In this document: positions 25,564 through 36,640 of the stretch, piece by piece
How positions within the stretch are numbered: the stretch's first letter is position 1
Layout: each line of letters starts with the position of its first letter
NCBI RefSeq assembly: GCF_024137025.1
Contig: NZ_JAMYJR010000053.1
Location: forward strand, 1 to 64,000
DNA: 64,000 nucleotides
Source of the DNA: Paractinoplanes aksuensis
GTDB taxonomy: Bacteria > Actinomycetota > Actinomycetes > Mycobacteriales > Micromonosporaceae
Reading direction: 5' to 3'
Notes under the pieces: generated by a model
The model's database searches: none
Seen by the model: only the letters and a program-made list of their open reading frames with translations
What the model was told of the DNA's origin: nothing
Translations under genes and position numbers: made by a program

Positions 25564-25962
25564 TCAGAAACCGGAGTTGTAGCGCTCCACACCCCGCGCG
25601 GCCGCGATCGGCCCGACGATGAGAAAGGCGATCCACGTCAGCGGGTAGGTCACGATGCCGACGAACACGAAGACCAGCAGGAAGTTGACCCAGAACAGCG
25701 CCCAGAAACTGACCATGAGAGCAATGCCGAGCCCGACCCGACCGGCGTACAGGTTGCCGACCCCGAAAATACCGAAGACGCCGAGGATGATCTCCAACGC
25801 GACAGCCACCCCGGCCGAACGCTGAGGCCGGGCAATCACCGGCCCGCCGTAGGGCGCGGGCTGAACACCGTATGGCACAGGCAGTGGAGCCTGCTGGTAG
25901 CCGTACGGAGCCTGGTACTCAGGGCCACCCGGTTGAGGGCCGCCCCCGTAGGGATAAGTCAC
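25564..25962 (-). CDS. TM2-domain-like small membrane protein
   Basis: 132 residues. The first 50 are Pro/Tyr/Gly/Gln-rich (PYGGGPQPGGPEYQAPYGYQ region). Two or three hydrophobic stretches follow, with VGNLYAGRVGLGIALM, the glycine-rich turn of TM2 proteins, and a third segment VFVGIVTYPLTWIAFLIVG. The role of such proteins in actinobacteria is unknown. It lies in the same orientation as the I36-like gene, 98 bases upstream of it. Confidence 0.82.
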   Translation of the reverse strand: MTYPYGGGPQPGGPEYQAPYGYQQAPLPVPYGVQPAPYGGPVIARPQRSAGVAVALEIILGVFGIFGVGNLYAGRVGLGIALMVSFWALFWVNFLLVFVFVGIVTYPLTWIAFLIVGPIAAARGVERYNSGF

Positions 25963-26138
25963 ACCAATGACTTTGACTCAAATGCGCTCCGGGAGTTGTC
26001 CCCCTAACGGCCGAACTGTTTCTTCCAGCGGCTGAACAGAGTTGGCCGGACTGCTCCGAGAACCGCCTGCACGACGCCGGTTCGTTCCCTGTCAAGGCGA
26101 ACACCCCGGCGTCGGGCTCGGCGCGCAACGGCGTGCGG

Positions 26139-27518
26139 TTACGGACTCAGCATCTGCACGACCTCGTCATCGGTCCGGCCGACACCGGTGAGACCGGCGC
26201 CCACGATCGGCCGGCAACTGTCCGCGTCGCCCGTGTAGGACAGCTGTTTGCCGGTGGCCGCGTCCAGCGTCACGAACTGGTCCTTCGTCCGGACCAGGAC
26301 GTTGCTGGACGTGAGGAGGCAGGTCGACAACTCCGGGACCTTCAGGGACCACACCTTTTTGCCGGTCGTGACGTCAACGGCCATGTACTCGACGCTTTTG
26401 CCGCCGCCGTTCGGAGCCCGAACGATCAGCACGATTTTGTCGTTGATCGATTGGACGTTGTCGTTGAAATACTTCGGCGTCTTGAGGCGCCACAGGGGCT
26501 TCGCCGATGGCAGCTGGAACGCACTGACCGAGTACGGAACACTGTGCGGACCGTTCCCGACGACGCTGACGATGATCTCGCCGCTCGGCGTCGACACTGT
26601 CTTCTCCCCGGAATCGCCGGCGAAGGCATGCCCGGTCCAGGCCATGGTCCCCGTCTGGGGGAGGTCGATCGCCCCGGTGGTGACACCGGACGATCTGAAC
26701 GTGCCGAGCGTCTTCCATGACCCCGGCACGGTCATGCGTACGGTGTTCGACTCGCCCGCGTAAACCGTCTTGTCGGTGCCGACGGCGACGTAGTTGCCGA
26801 TCGTGCCGAGCAGATCGGCCCGCGGGTACAGCCGCCCGGTCGCCAGATCGACGGCGAGGCGGAGCAACTTCTGCGGCTGCGGCCAGAGCAGCACGCCCCA
26901 CTTGCCGTCGAAGGTGGTGGACAGCGCCTGAAGGTTTCCGTCGTAGGCCTGGCAGGAGAGGTCCTCTGGCGACGGCTTGATCACCGTGGTCGACCAGACC
27001 TGCGCGCCGGTCTGCGCGTCCCAAGCGTCCAATTGCAGAGCGTGGGTCTCCTCGGTGAGACCGGCGGCCGGAACCGTCTTGATGAGCACGGTCAGGATGA
27101 GGCGCTTGCCGTCCACGATGACGTCGTCGGCGCCGCACTCACCGGAGAAGGAGCCTGCGGTCAGGCCACCGAGTGGCGTCCCGTCGGCGTCGTACACCTG
27201 CAGGGTGGATTCGTCGTAGGTGAAGTCACGAAGGAAGCTGCTGACGATGTCGAAACCGCGACCCTGCACGTTGGCGATCACGTTGACCCGCCCGGGCCCC
27301 TCGATGCGGGCCAGCGCCGTGCCCGGCGTCGGCGGGGCGGCCGACGGAGGCGGCAACGATGGCGAAGGCGATGGCGAAGGGGTGTCCGTCGCCGCGGTGG
27401 TAGTGACGGCGGTGTCAGTCGGAGCCGGTGGTGTTTTGGCGGCGGGGGAATCACCGCACGCGGCCAGCGCGAGCACCGTCACCACGACGGCGAAGCGGGA
27501 TATGGATCTGAGCAGCAC
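26139..27518 (-). CDS. lipoprotein with PQQ-like beta-propeller, third gene of the nucleosidase operon
   Basis: About 459 residues. The lipoprotein signal has basic residues, a hydrophobic core and the lipobox LALAAC with the acylated Cys near residue 22. A Thr/Pro/Ser linker follows. The rest is a repeating beta-structure with PQQ/WD-like blades (DAQTGAQVWSTTV, DVTTGKKVWSLKVPE, DAATGKQLSYTGD), that is, an extracytoplasmic propeller anchored to the outer face of the membrane. The start is GTG 27518, with AGGGA upstream. It lies 25 bases after the membrane-peptide gene in the same orientation, so it probably shares the nucleosidase transcript and could be an extracellular sensor or scaffold. 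Confidence 0.82.
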   Translation of the reverse strand: MLLRSISRFAVVVTVLALAACGDSPAAKTPPAPTDTAVTTTAATDTPSPSPSPSLPPPSAAPPTPGTALARIEGPGRVNVIANVQGRGFDIVSSFLRDFTYDESTLQVYDADGTPLGGLTAGSFSGECGADDVIVDGKRLILTVLIKTVPAAGLTEETHALQLDAWDAQTGAQVWSTTVIKPSPEDLSCQAYDGNLQALSTTFDGKWGVLLWPQPQKLLRLAVDLATGRLYPRADLLGTIGNYVAVGTDKTVYAGESNTVRMTVPGSWKTLGTFRSSGVTTGAIDLPQTGTMAWTGHAFAGDSGEKTVSTPSGEIIVSVVGNGPHSVPYSVSAFQLPSAKPLWRLKTPKYFNDNVQSINDKIVLIVRAPNGGGKSVEYMAVDVTTGKKVWSLKVPELSTCLLTSSNVLVRTKDQFVTLDAATGKQLSYTGDADSCRPIVGAGLTGVGRTDDEVVQMLSP

Positions 27519-27543
27519 AAATTTCCCTGTTCGGTAGTCGGAA

Positions 27544-27840
27544 TCAGACTCGTCGGCGCAGCCATCGGCGGGCGATCCCCACCGTGACCACCACCAGGAA
27601 CAAAAAGATGACGGCACGCCACAGATCACCGTCGGTGTTCTTCCCGGTGTACGACATCGCGCCGACGACGAAGAACACGATGTCGACAGCCACGATCACC
27701 AGGAGGGCCTTCGTGTCCGCCCCCAGGCCTCTGGGGGCCAGTGGCGCGTGGATGATCTGGTCACCGGTGCCCTGGTTGGCGTAGACGTGGCCACCGCGCT
27801 TCGGTGCGTTCTTCTGCACGAACTCGTCCGGCGAATCCAT
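27544..27840 (-). CDS. small two-helix membrane protein with N-terminal VYANQG motif
   Basis: 98 residues. Residues 7-30 carry FVQKN, GG and VYANQGTGDQII, the same motif as in the C-terminal tail of the nucleosidase encoded one base upstream. Two membrane helices follow (about 45-64, ALLVIVAVDIVFFVVGAM; about 73-90, LWRAVIFLFLVVVTVGIA) and an Arg-rich end RRWLRRRV. The motif would be cytoplasmic under the positive-inside rule. No known family is recognised. Placement between an enzyme with the same motif and a lipoprotein suggests a membrane adaptor or pore that meets the nucleosidase by homotypic motif assembly; this is inference. Confidence 0.82.
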   Translation of the reverse strand: MDSPDEFVQKNAPKRGGHVYANQGTGDQIIHAPLAPRGLGADTKALLVIVAVDIVFFVVGAMSYTGKNTDGDLWRAVIFLFLVVVTVGIARRWLRRRV

Positions 27841-27841
27841 C

Positions 27842-28729
27842 TCATTCCTCCACTCGGGCCCGCAGGTTGATGATCTGATGGCCGCTGCCCTGATTGGCGT
27901 AGACGGTTCCCCCGGTGGGCTGGTTCTTCTGGACGAACCTGGTGCCCACTGGTCGTTGCTCCGACCTGGTCGGATCCGGCCGCTCGGCAATGGCTGCGGT
28001 ATCGAGCACCTCGAAGGCGAGCGCGGCGGCATGGCGGGCCGCGGCGCCCTGCCAGCGCTCGTCGTTGGCCGGGCTCTTGTCGCTGAGCAGATCGGAGATT
28101 CCGCGGACGACCAGAGTGGACACGCCCTCGTTGACATAGGCGCCGCGCAGAAAGCCGTAGCTCTCCATGTCGACGGCCAGCGCATCACCGCAATACGCGG
28201 TGAGCAGCTCGGCGGTGCTCGACCGGTCGTGCGCGACCACCTTGCCCCCGGCGGCGATGGGCTTCACGAACGCCGTCGGACGGTCGGCGGGCGGAGCCGG
28301 CCGGATGCGATCCGGCCAATGTCCCCGGCGCGCCACCGCCTGGGCGCGCTGAACGAGCCCGAACGAGGGCGCCTCGGTCTTGATGCGCGGCGCGTACGCG
28401 GTTCGGCCGTCCTTACCAGCCTCGTAGTCGTACACGGCATCGGCCACGACGACATCACCGTGCCGAACGTCCTTGCGGCCCCCGGCGATCCCGACGAACA
28501 TCGCGACGTCCGGCGCGAACGTCGTCACGGCCCGCTCGAGCAGGATGCCGGCCGTGGCGTTACCCGGCCCCGCCTGGGCCACCGCGACCTGCCACGAGGT
28601 CCGGCCCCGGAACGTCCCGACGTCGAACAGAAGGCCGCGCTCGTAGCGCTCGGTCAGCGGCTGTGTCAGGTGGTCCACGACGGCCGTGTGTTCCAAATCC
28701 AGTGCGGTGAGAAAGACCACCGTCGGCAT
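27842..28729 (-). CDS. PNP/MTAN-fold nucleosidase with C-terminal VYANQG tail
   Basis: 295 residues. Residues 1-245 form the phosphorylase/nucleosidase fold: FVGIAGGRKDVRHGDVVVAD near 78-97, VDMESYGFLRGA with Glu189, and VVRGISDLLSD with the catalytic Asp213. These match 5'-methylthioadenosine/AMP-type nucleosidases that split N-glycosidic bonds. After a linker the last 31 residues carry FVQKN, TGG and VYANQGSGHQII, repeated at the head of the next gene. The ATG at 28729 has AGGAG just upstream; a longer frame to 28891 is unlikely. Nucleosidases of this kind are effectors in bacterial conflict systems; here a Gly/Asn/Gln motif on an effector tail points the same way. It is first in a three-gene operon. 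Confidence 0.88.
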   Translation of the reverse strand: MPTVVFLTALDLEHTAVVDHLTQPLTERYERGLLFDVGTFRGRTSWQVAVAQAGPGNATAGILLERAVTTFAPDVAMFVGIAGGRKDVRHGDVVVADAVYDYEAGKDGRTAYAPRIKTEAPSFGLVQRAQAVARRGHWPDRIRPAPPADRPTAFVKPIAAGGKVVAHDRSSTAELLTAYCGDALAVDMESYGFLRGAYVNEGVSTLVVRGISDLLSDKSPANDERWQGAAARHAAALAFEVLDTAAIAERPDPTRSEQRPVGTRFVQKNQPTGGTVYANQGSGHQIINLRARVEE

Positions 28730-29183
28730 CGATCTCCTCAGTGAGAGTCCTGTTTGGATTCGCCGGCCGGAAATCCTGCCGTCCGGCGCGGGCTCATCGT
28801 GGCGTCGGCAACTGCCGGTCACCATCCGCTGGCCGCCGTCAAGCAGGGGCACGATCGGCCGCCACGAAGTCCGGACGGCTCGATTTGACACCCGGATCGG
28901 CGGATGCCCTCACGTCCAGATGTCTCGTCCCAGGTGCGAATCACAGCCCGGGTTCGGGCCGGTCCCCAGGATCATGGAAGGACCTTCCGGCAACCTTCCG
29001 GCAACCTTCCACCGACCGGCCGCTTCCGGTCCCGTCGTCGAAGACGACGCGGTACTGCGGATCGCCTGAATCCGGCGGCACCCGAACGGGCGAGTTTGCC
29101 GCCGGCCGCCTCGGGTATTTCTCGCCCGGGAAGGTGACCTTTGGCGCCTTCCCGATCACATTCCGGGGCGACGGCGAGAAGTC
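28730..29183. other. 454-base divergent intergenic region between the nucleosidase operon and the TIR gene
   Basis: No gene of convincing quality is seen. It must hold both divergent promoters. The only ordered element I see is a set of three 11-base-spaced direct repeats at 28982-29010 (listed separately). Reading frames across it are of shadow quality and lack ribosome sites. Confidence 0.6.
28982..29010 (+). promoter_or_regulatory. three ACCTTCC heptamers at 11-base spacing
   Basis: ACCTTCC occurs at 28982, 28993 and 29004, the first two followed by GGCA spacers. Heptameric direct repeats with four-base spacers, in phase with one helical turn, are the layout of SARP/OmpR-type activator sites in actinobacteria. 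The set is about 170 bases before the TIR gene and 250 before the nucleosidase. Confidence 0.45.
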
Positions 29184-32100
29184 ATGACGAACTTCTTCAT
29201 CAGCTACACCCACAGCGATCGCGACTGGGCCGTCTGGCTGGACTGGCTGCTGCGATCGGCGGGTTACAGCGTCGTCATGCAGGAGTCCGACTTCACCGTC
29301 GGCGAGGACTTCGTCAAGAAGATCGAACAGGCCACTCAGGAGGCCGAGCGGACAATCGCAGTGCTGAGCCGGCGATACCAGATGGCACCGTTCGCATCGG
29401 TGGAATGGCGGGTGGCCTTCGCTCGCGACCCGGACGGATCCCGGGGCCTGATCATCCCGGTGCTGGTCGAGGACTATCCGGTGTCTGGCCTACTGTCCCT
29501 GCGCACGCACATCGATGTGACCGATCTGAGCAACGGGCAAGCGACCACCGCCATTCTCACTGGTCTGGACCGACTGCACCTGGACAAGACCGGCGACCCG
29601 CACTTCGACCGGCCCCAGCCACCGTTCCCCGCCCCGCCGCCCACCCCCTCCGTACTGGAGCAGGGCGGCGACGCCGAACAGCGCCTCGTCACCGTCGCGT
29701 CGATGAAGGTCGCCATGCGGGTCGGCCCCGAGGTCGACGGCCTGCGGATGCTGCACGCGAATCAATCCCTGGAACGCATCGTCGAACCGATCGTCGGCGA
29801 GTACGGCGGCGTGAGCTTGACCCGCACCAGCCTCGACTTGCTGCTGGTCTTCGGCGCCCGGCAGGCGCACGACGACGACGCGGTGCGGGCGGTCCTGGCC
29901 TGCCTGGAGATCCACAGCGCCCTCGAGGCCAACGTCGAACTACCGGAGGTCACCGTCAGCACCGGGGTCGCCACCGGGACAGCCTTGATCATCGACGACG
30001 AAGGGCGGCCGTCCTATCCCTTTCTGGTCGAGGGCCCGGTCATGCAGATCAGCGGTCACCAGCAGTCGCTAGCGGCAGAGAATCAGATCCTCGTCGACCG
30101 GATGACTGAAGCCATCACCAACCGGGACATCACCTACGAGGCCCGGCGGGACGGCTACGAGCCCGCTGGCCGGCTGCTCGGAGTGGTCGACACGCCGAGA
30201 CTGGTCGGGCTGGTCGGTCGTGACGCCGAGTTGCGCCGGCTGACCGCGACCTACGAGTTGGTCATGTCAGCCGGTAACCCCGAGTTCGTCACCGTTATCG
30301 GCACTCCCGGCGTCGGCAAGACCCGACTTCTCGAGGAACTGCGCAACAAGTTGGCCGGAACCGTTGCGCATTGGCAGGTGGTGCGCAGCTATCCGTACGG
30401 CGATCCGGTGTTGTGGCCGCTCGCCCGGCTCTTCAAGGATTACGCCTCGATCAGCGACCACGACTCCGAAGAGGTGTTGGAGACCAAGCTGCGTTCCGTA
30501 CTGCACCGGTTCCGGCTCGAGGAGGTCGAGGTCAATTGGCTGCTCGGGCACCTGCTGCCGTTGATCGGGACCAGCGAGCGCGCGGACTGGCAGCCGACCG
30601 ACCGGGACGAGGCCTTCGGGGCGTACCGCCGAGTCCTGGAAGAGATCGCCTCGACCGGCCCCACTGTGATCGTCTTCGAAGACGCGCACTGGGCCGATGA
30701 GTCGTTGTTGGACTTCATCGAGGACATGGCCGAGTCGCTGTCCGCCACCCGGTTGATGGTCGCCATCCTGGCCCGCCCGGAACTCACTCAACGACGAGAC
30801 ACCTGGCTGGGCGGCCGTCCGCGGGTTACCACGATCACCCTCGAACCGCTGACCGAGTCCGAGACCCGCACCCTGATCGACGAGATCGCGTCCGCGTCCG
30901 GCGACGGCCTGCCCGAGACCGCCGTCGCGATGATCGTCTCCAAGGTCGGCGGCAATCCGCTGTTTGTCGAGGAGTATGTGAAACCCCTCCTTGACGCGCA
31001 GGCCGGCGAGACCGCGGCAACCGCGGCGGAGGGTCTGCAGCCTCCGCCCACTATTCACGCCTCGATCGGCGGCCGTCTCGACCAGCTGCCCGAGGTCGAA
31101 CGCAGCTTTCTGCTCGACGCCGCGGTCATCGGCCGGGTGATGAGCCTGCCGTTCCTGGGCCACCTCACCGACCAGGACGAGCCGAGTACCCGCCGGCTCG
31201 TCGACCGTCTGGTGCGGCACGGGTTCTTGGTGCAGGTACGTCGTGGTGGGGCGAGTTACCGGCGCGAGTACGTCTTCCGGCATGACGTGATGCGCGACGT
31301 CGCCCTCTCCCGGATGTCCCGCCGTTCCCGGCTGAACCGGCACCTACGCGCCGCCGCCTACCTGGCCTCGCGCGTGGGTGAGGCGGTGGCCGACACAACC
31401 GAGTTGCTCGCCTTCCACTATCACGCCGCCATGCAGCTGACCGAGGCGCTCGGCGACGACTCGGAAGGTTTGCGTGACCCGGCGGTGGACGCGTTCATCG
31501 CGGCCGGCGACCGGGCGGCCGACCTCGGTATCGCCAGTAACGCCGTGAAGCATTACGACCTGGCGCTGACGCTCTGCCCGGCCGGCGACGACCGGTTGCC
31601 CGAGATCATGCTCCGGGCCGGGCGGGCCCAGTTGCACTCCGGCGTGGACAGCTCCGACCTGCTCAGCCGCGCCCGGGAAGAGTTGCGCCGGCTGGGCCGC
31701 TACGAGCGGGCCGCCGAGGCCGACGTGCTGCTGGCCGGGATGGCCCTGGCCACCGGCGACCGGCAGCGGGCCGACCGGCTCGTCATGCAGGCGCTCGAAC
31801 TGGCTGCCAGTGGCAGCCCCACATCGTCGACCACAGTCGCGATCTTGATTACCTGTTCAGCGCATCTGTGTTTGCTCGGCCGCTACAAGGAGGCGATCAG
31901 TGCGGGCCTGAAGGCCATCCAGATTGCCGAGCAGCGCGTGTTGCCCAGCCGGGTCGCCCGGGCGCTGACCCACGTCGGCCTGGCCCACGTGATGACCGGG
32001 CGGCCCTCGGGCATCGGGGAGATCAAGCAGAGCATCGAGATCCAGAAACGGCTGGGCGGTAGTGTCGCGCCCATCTCCTACAGCAGCTTGGCCTACGCGT

Positions 32101-32891
32101 ACGCGAATCTGGGTGATGTTGCCGGCACCCTCGAGGCGACCGAAAGCGGATTCCGGGTGGCCACCAACCAATGGTCCCGGCCCGAGCGCCTGTGGTTGCG
32201 CGGCGAGCAGGCGTTCGGCGACTTCTGGCGGGGCGACTGGGACGCAGTGCTGAAGACCGCCGACTACTTCGAGCGGGCGTCCCGGCGGCATTTCATGGAG
32301 CCGTCGGTGCGCAACCGCCGGGCGGCGATCCTGCTGGCTCGGGACGAGTTCCACGAGGCCCTGTCCGAGGCCAGGGAGTCGCTGCGGCTGACCGAGAAGT
32401 TCACCGCGCCGATCGGTATGCCGCCGGCCATGTCGGTGTACGCCTCCTGCCTGCTCCGCTCCGGCCGGATGGAAGAGGCCGGCGATCTGATCGGCAAATT
32501 GCTCGACTTCCAGCGCGGCAAGGTCCTCGACCCAGCCCTTGGCATTGAGTTCCCGGTCCAGCTCAAGGCGCTCGGCTTCGGCTCGAGTGTGCTGCAGGAA
32601 ATGGAGATCAAGCCGTCCGGCTGGCTCGACGCGGCCCGACTCTGTCTGCAGGGCCGGTTCGGCGACGCGGTGGAGAAGTATCGGGCCATCGGCTCCCTGC
32701 CTGACGTCGCGATCGGGCAGGTGATGGTGGCTGAGACGCTGATCGCCCGGGCCGAGGTGGTCGAAGCCGGCGACCGGCTGCGTGAGGCTCACGCTTTCTT
32801 CCGCTCGGTTCACGCCCGGCACTACCTGGAACGCGTCGACGAACTCTTCCGCATCGCGGGCCCCAGCGCCGGCTCACCAGACGTCGAATAG
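29184..32891 (+). CDS. TIR / cyclase-like / AAA-ATPase / TPR protein (NLR-like architecture)
   Basis: 1235 residues. Residues 1-125 are a TIR domain (NFFISYTHSDRDWAVWLDWL) with a plausible catalytic Glu74 in FASVEWR, so NAD cleavage is possible. A Pro-rich linker (about 140-155) leads to a degenerate class III nucleotide-cyclase fold (165-330) where the usual FADI metal-binding motif reads VASMKVAM, so it is probably inactive or a ligand-binding module. Then comes an AAA/STAND ATPase with Walker A GTPGVGKTR near 373 and Walker B VIVFEDAHWAD near 495. A long TPR-like helical region covers about 700-1210. This is a sensor-switch-effector plan as in NLR immunity proteins. It is divergent from the nucleosidase operon. 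ATG 29184 has GGCGAGAAG upstream. Confidence 0.87.
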   Translation: MTNFFISYTHSDRDWAVWLDWLLRSAGYSVVMQESDFTVGEDFVKKIEQATQEAERTIAVLSRRYQMAPFASVEWRVAFARDPDGSRGLIIPVLVEDYPVSGLLSLRTHIDVTDLSNGQATTAILTGLDRLHLDKTGDPHFDRPQPPFPAPPPTPSVLEQGGDAEQRLVTVASMKVAMRVGPEVDGLRMLHANQSLERIVEPIVGEYGGVSLTRTSLDLLLVFGARQAHDDDAVRAVLACLEIHSALEANVELPEVTVSTGVATGTALIIDDEGRPSYPFLVEGPVMQISGHQQSLAAENQILVDRMTEAITNRDITYEARRDGYEPAGRLLGVVDTPRLVGLVGRDAELRRLTATYELVMSAGNPEFVTVIGTPGVGKTRLLEELRNKLAGTVAHWQVVRSYPYGDPVLWPLARLFKDYASISDHDSEEVLETKLRSVLHRFRLEEVEVNWLLGHLLPLIGTSERADWQPTDRDEAFGAYRRVLEEIASTGPTVIVFEDAHWADESLLDFIEDMAESLSATRLMVAILARPELTQRRDTWLGGRPRVTTITLEPLTESETRTLIDEIASASGDGLPETAVAMIVSKVGGNPLFVEEYVKPLLDAQAGETAATAAEGLQPPPTIHASIGGRLDQLPEVERSFLLDAAVIGRVMSLPFLGHLTDQDEPSTRRLVDRLVRHGFLVQVRRGGASYRREYVFRHDVMRDVALSRMSRRSRLNRHLRAAAYLASRVGEAVADTTELLAFHYHAAMQLTEALGDDSEGLRDPAVDAFIAAGDRAADLGIASNAVKHYDLALTLCPAGDDRLPEIMLRAGRAQLHSGVDSSDLLSRAREELRRLGRYERAAEADVLLAGMALATGDRQRADRLVMQALELAASGSPTSSTTVAILITCSAHLCLLGRYKEAISAGLKAIQIAEQRVLPSRVARALTHVGLAHVMTGRPSGIGEIKQSIEIQKRLGGSVAPISYSSLAYAYANLGDVAGTLEATESGFRVATNQWSRPERLWLRGEQAFGDFWRGDWDAVLKTADYFERASRRHFMEPSVRNRRAAILLARDEFHEALSEARESLRLTEKFTAPIGMPPAMSVYASCLLRSGRMEEAGDLIGKLLDFQRGKVLDPALGIEFPVQLKALGFGSSVLQEMEIKPSGWLDAARLCLQGRFGDAVEKYRAIGSLPDVAIGQVMVAETLIARAEVVEAGDRLREAHAFFRSVHARHYLERVDELFRIAGPSAGSPDVE

Positions 32892-32903
32892 ACCAGCGGT
32901 GGT

Positions 32904-34241
32904 TCAGCTCGGCAGGGTTCGGCCGTCCGGGACGGTCAGGGGGCCGGTCAGGTTGACCTCGCCGTCGATGGTGACATCGGCGCCGAAAGTGACCTCTCCG
33001 GTGACCTTCAGGCGGGTGGCGTTGCGTAGGGAGGGTGGGCCGGCCGGGAAGTAGCGTTCGAAGTCCGGCAGCAGCTTGTAGTGGGCCGGGTCCAGGGTCA
33101 CGACCGGGCCCGGGGGCTCGTAGGTCGGGACCAGGTGGCCGTCGGCCGTCAGGTCGTAGGCGTCGGAGCGGACCACCAGCAGGTCGTCAGTGGTCTTGAC
33201 CGGGGCGAAGCGGGTGCGGGGAACCAGCACCGGCCGGGCGCCCTCGATGGAGCCGATGGCTGCGCCCATGGCTGTTTCGAGCTGGATGACCGGCGTACTG
33301 GAAGAGTCTTTGGGGTCGACCGTCTTGCGGTTGACGATGAGCGGGAGCGAGGGCGCCGCCGGGTCCGCCTCTTGCAGCTGCTTCAGCGCCTGCAGATCGA
33401 TCCACAGGTTGTTCGTGTTGTAGTACTTCCAGCGTTCGATGGCGCTGAACGACGTGTCGCCCTCGGGGACCTGGGCCGTCTCGCGCAGCACGACCCGGCC
33501 CTGGTGGCGGGCCAGGTGCCCGCCCTTGCGGTCGGCCTCGGTGCCCTGCACGACCTCCATCGCGAACGGGATCTGTTCCGACGCCATCCAGGCGGCCACG
33601 CGGACGTCGACCGTGGCGCCCAGGTTGTCGGCGTTCGAGACGAAGCACCAGCGCACGCCCGACTCGAGCAGCCGGTCGAGCGTCCCCGAGGCGGCCAGGG
33701 CCGTGTACAGGTCGCCGTGGCCGGGCGGGCACCATTCCAGCGACGGGTCAGCCGGCCACTCGACCGGGAACAGGTCGTCGGCGCGCAGCTTGGGCTCGCG
33801 GCCTTGCAGGAAGTCTTGAGCCTCGATGCGGGCCATCGACGGGCCGCGGGTCGCCGCCGAGTTCATCAGCAGCAGCGGCAGGCGGGCGCCGTAACGCTCG
33901 CGGACGGCTGCCACCTGGGTGGCCACGATGTCGAGGAAGTTCTTACCGGGCTTGACCTCGAGCATCGACTTCGGGCCGGTCAGGCCCATGCTCGTGCCCA
34001 GGCCACCGTTGAGTTTGAGCACGGCCAGCTGGTCGAGGATCTCACGGGCCCGGTCGGCCGAGGGCTCGGGCAGGTCGTCCAGCCCGGGGACGTCGGTCAG
34101 CGGTTCCAGTTCGTCGCCGGGGAGCAGGCCCGCCCGGGGCGCCACCACCTGGTCGAGCCGGCGGCGCAAAGCTGCCAGCTCGACCGGGTGGGCGCCGTCC
34201 TTTTCCGCCTTCGACAAAGTTGCTTGGGCAAAAGCCTCCAT
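32904..34241 (-). CDS. UTP-glucose-1-phosphate uridylyltransferase, UDPGP family
   Basis: The 445-residue enzyme is of the eukaryotic-like UDPGP type rather than the bacterial GalU type. Seen: the nucleotide-binding loop VLKLNGGLGTSMGLTGPKS near residues 73-92, FVSNADNLGATVD, YYNTNNLWIDLQ, and a C-terminal left-handed beta-helix-like end (VTFGADVTIDGEVNLTGPL). It makes UDP-glucose for glycans and envelope polymers. The length equals the family norm. It ends 12 bases from the convergent TIR gene and starts 24 bases after the Lon stop, in the same orientation, so it may be cotranscribed with Lon. Confidence 0.94.
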   Translation of the reverse strand: MEAFAQATLSKAEKDGAHPVELAALRRRLDQVVAPRAGLLPGDELEPLTDVPGLDDLPEPSADRAREILDQLAVLKLNGGLGTSMGLTGPKSMLEVKPGKNFLDIVATQVAAVRERYGARLPLLLMNSAATRGPSMARIEAQDFLQGREPKLRADDLFPVEWPADPSLEWCPPGHGDLYTALAASGTLDRLLESGVRWCFVSNADNLGATVDVRVAAWMASEQIPFAMEVVQGTEADRKGGHLARHQGRVVLRETAQVPEGDTSFSAIERWKYYNTNNLWIDLQALKQLQEADPAAPSLPLIVNRKTVDPKDSSSTPVIQLETAMGAAIGSIEGARPVLVPRTRFAPVKTTDDLLVVRSDAYDLTADGHLVPTYEPPGPVVTLDPAHYKLLPDFERYFPAGPPSLRNATRLKVTGEVTFGADVTIDGEVNLTGPLTVPDGRTLPS

Positions 34242-34265
34242 GCCGAAGACACTATCGCCGGGGAC

Positions 34266-36575
<2,310 letters not shown>

Positions 36576-36640
36576 CCGGCACCTCCGAAAAGTTGAGTAT
36601 GAGCCGCTCAACCTCGGACCCCGTCAACATCTTCCGGCGT

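Noticed and set aside
27842-28891. longer nucleosidase start at 28891
   Set aside because: The additional 54 residues are Arg/Pro-rich shadow sequence; the ATG at 28729 has AGGAG and begins the conserved fold.
28982-29010. CRISPR-like repeat
   Set aside because: Units are 11 bases with four-base spacers, far too short for CRISPR; regulatory heptamers fit better.
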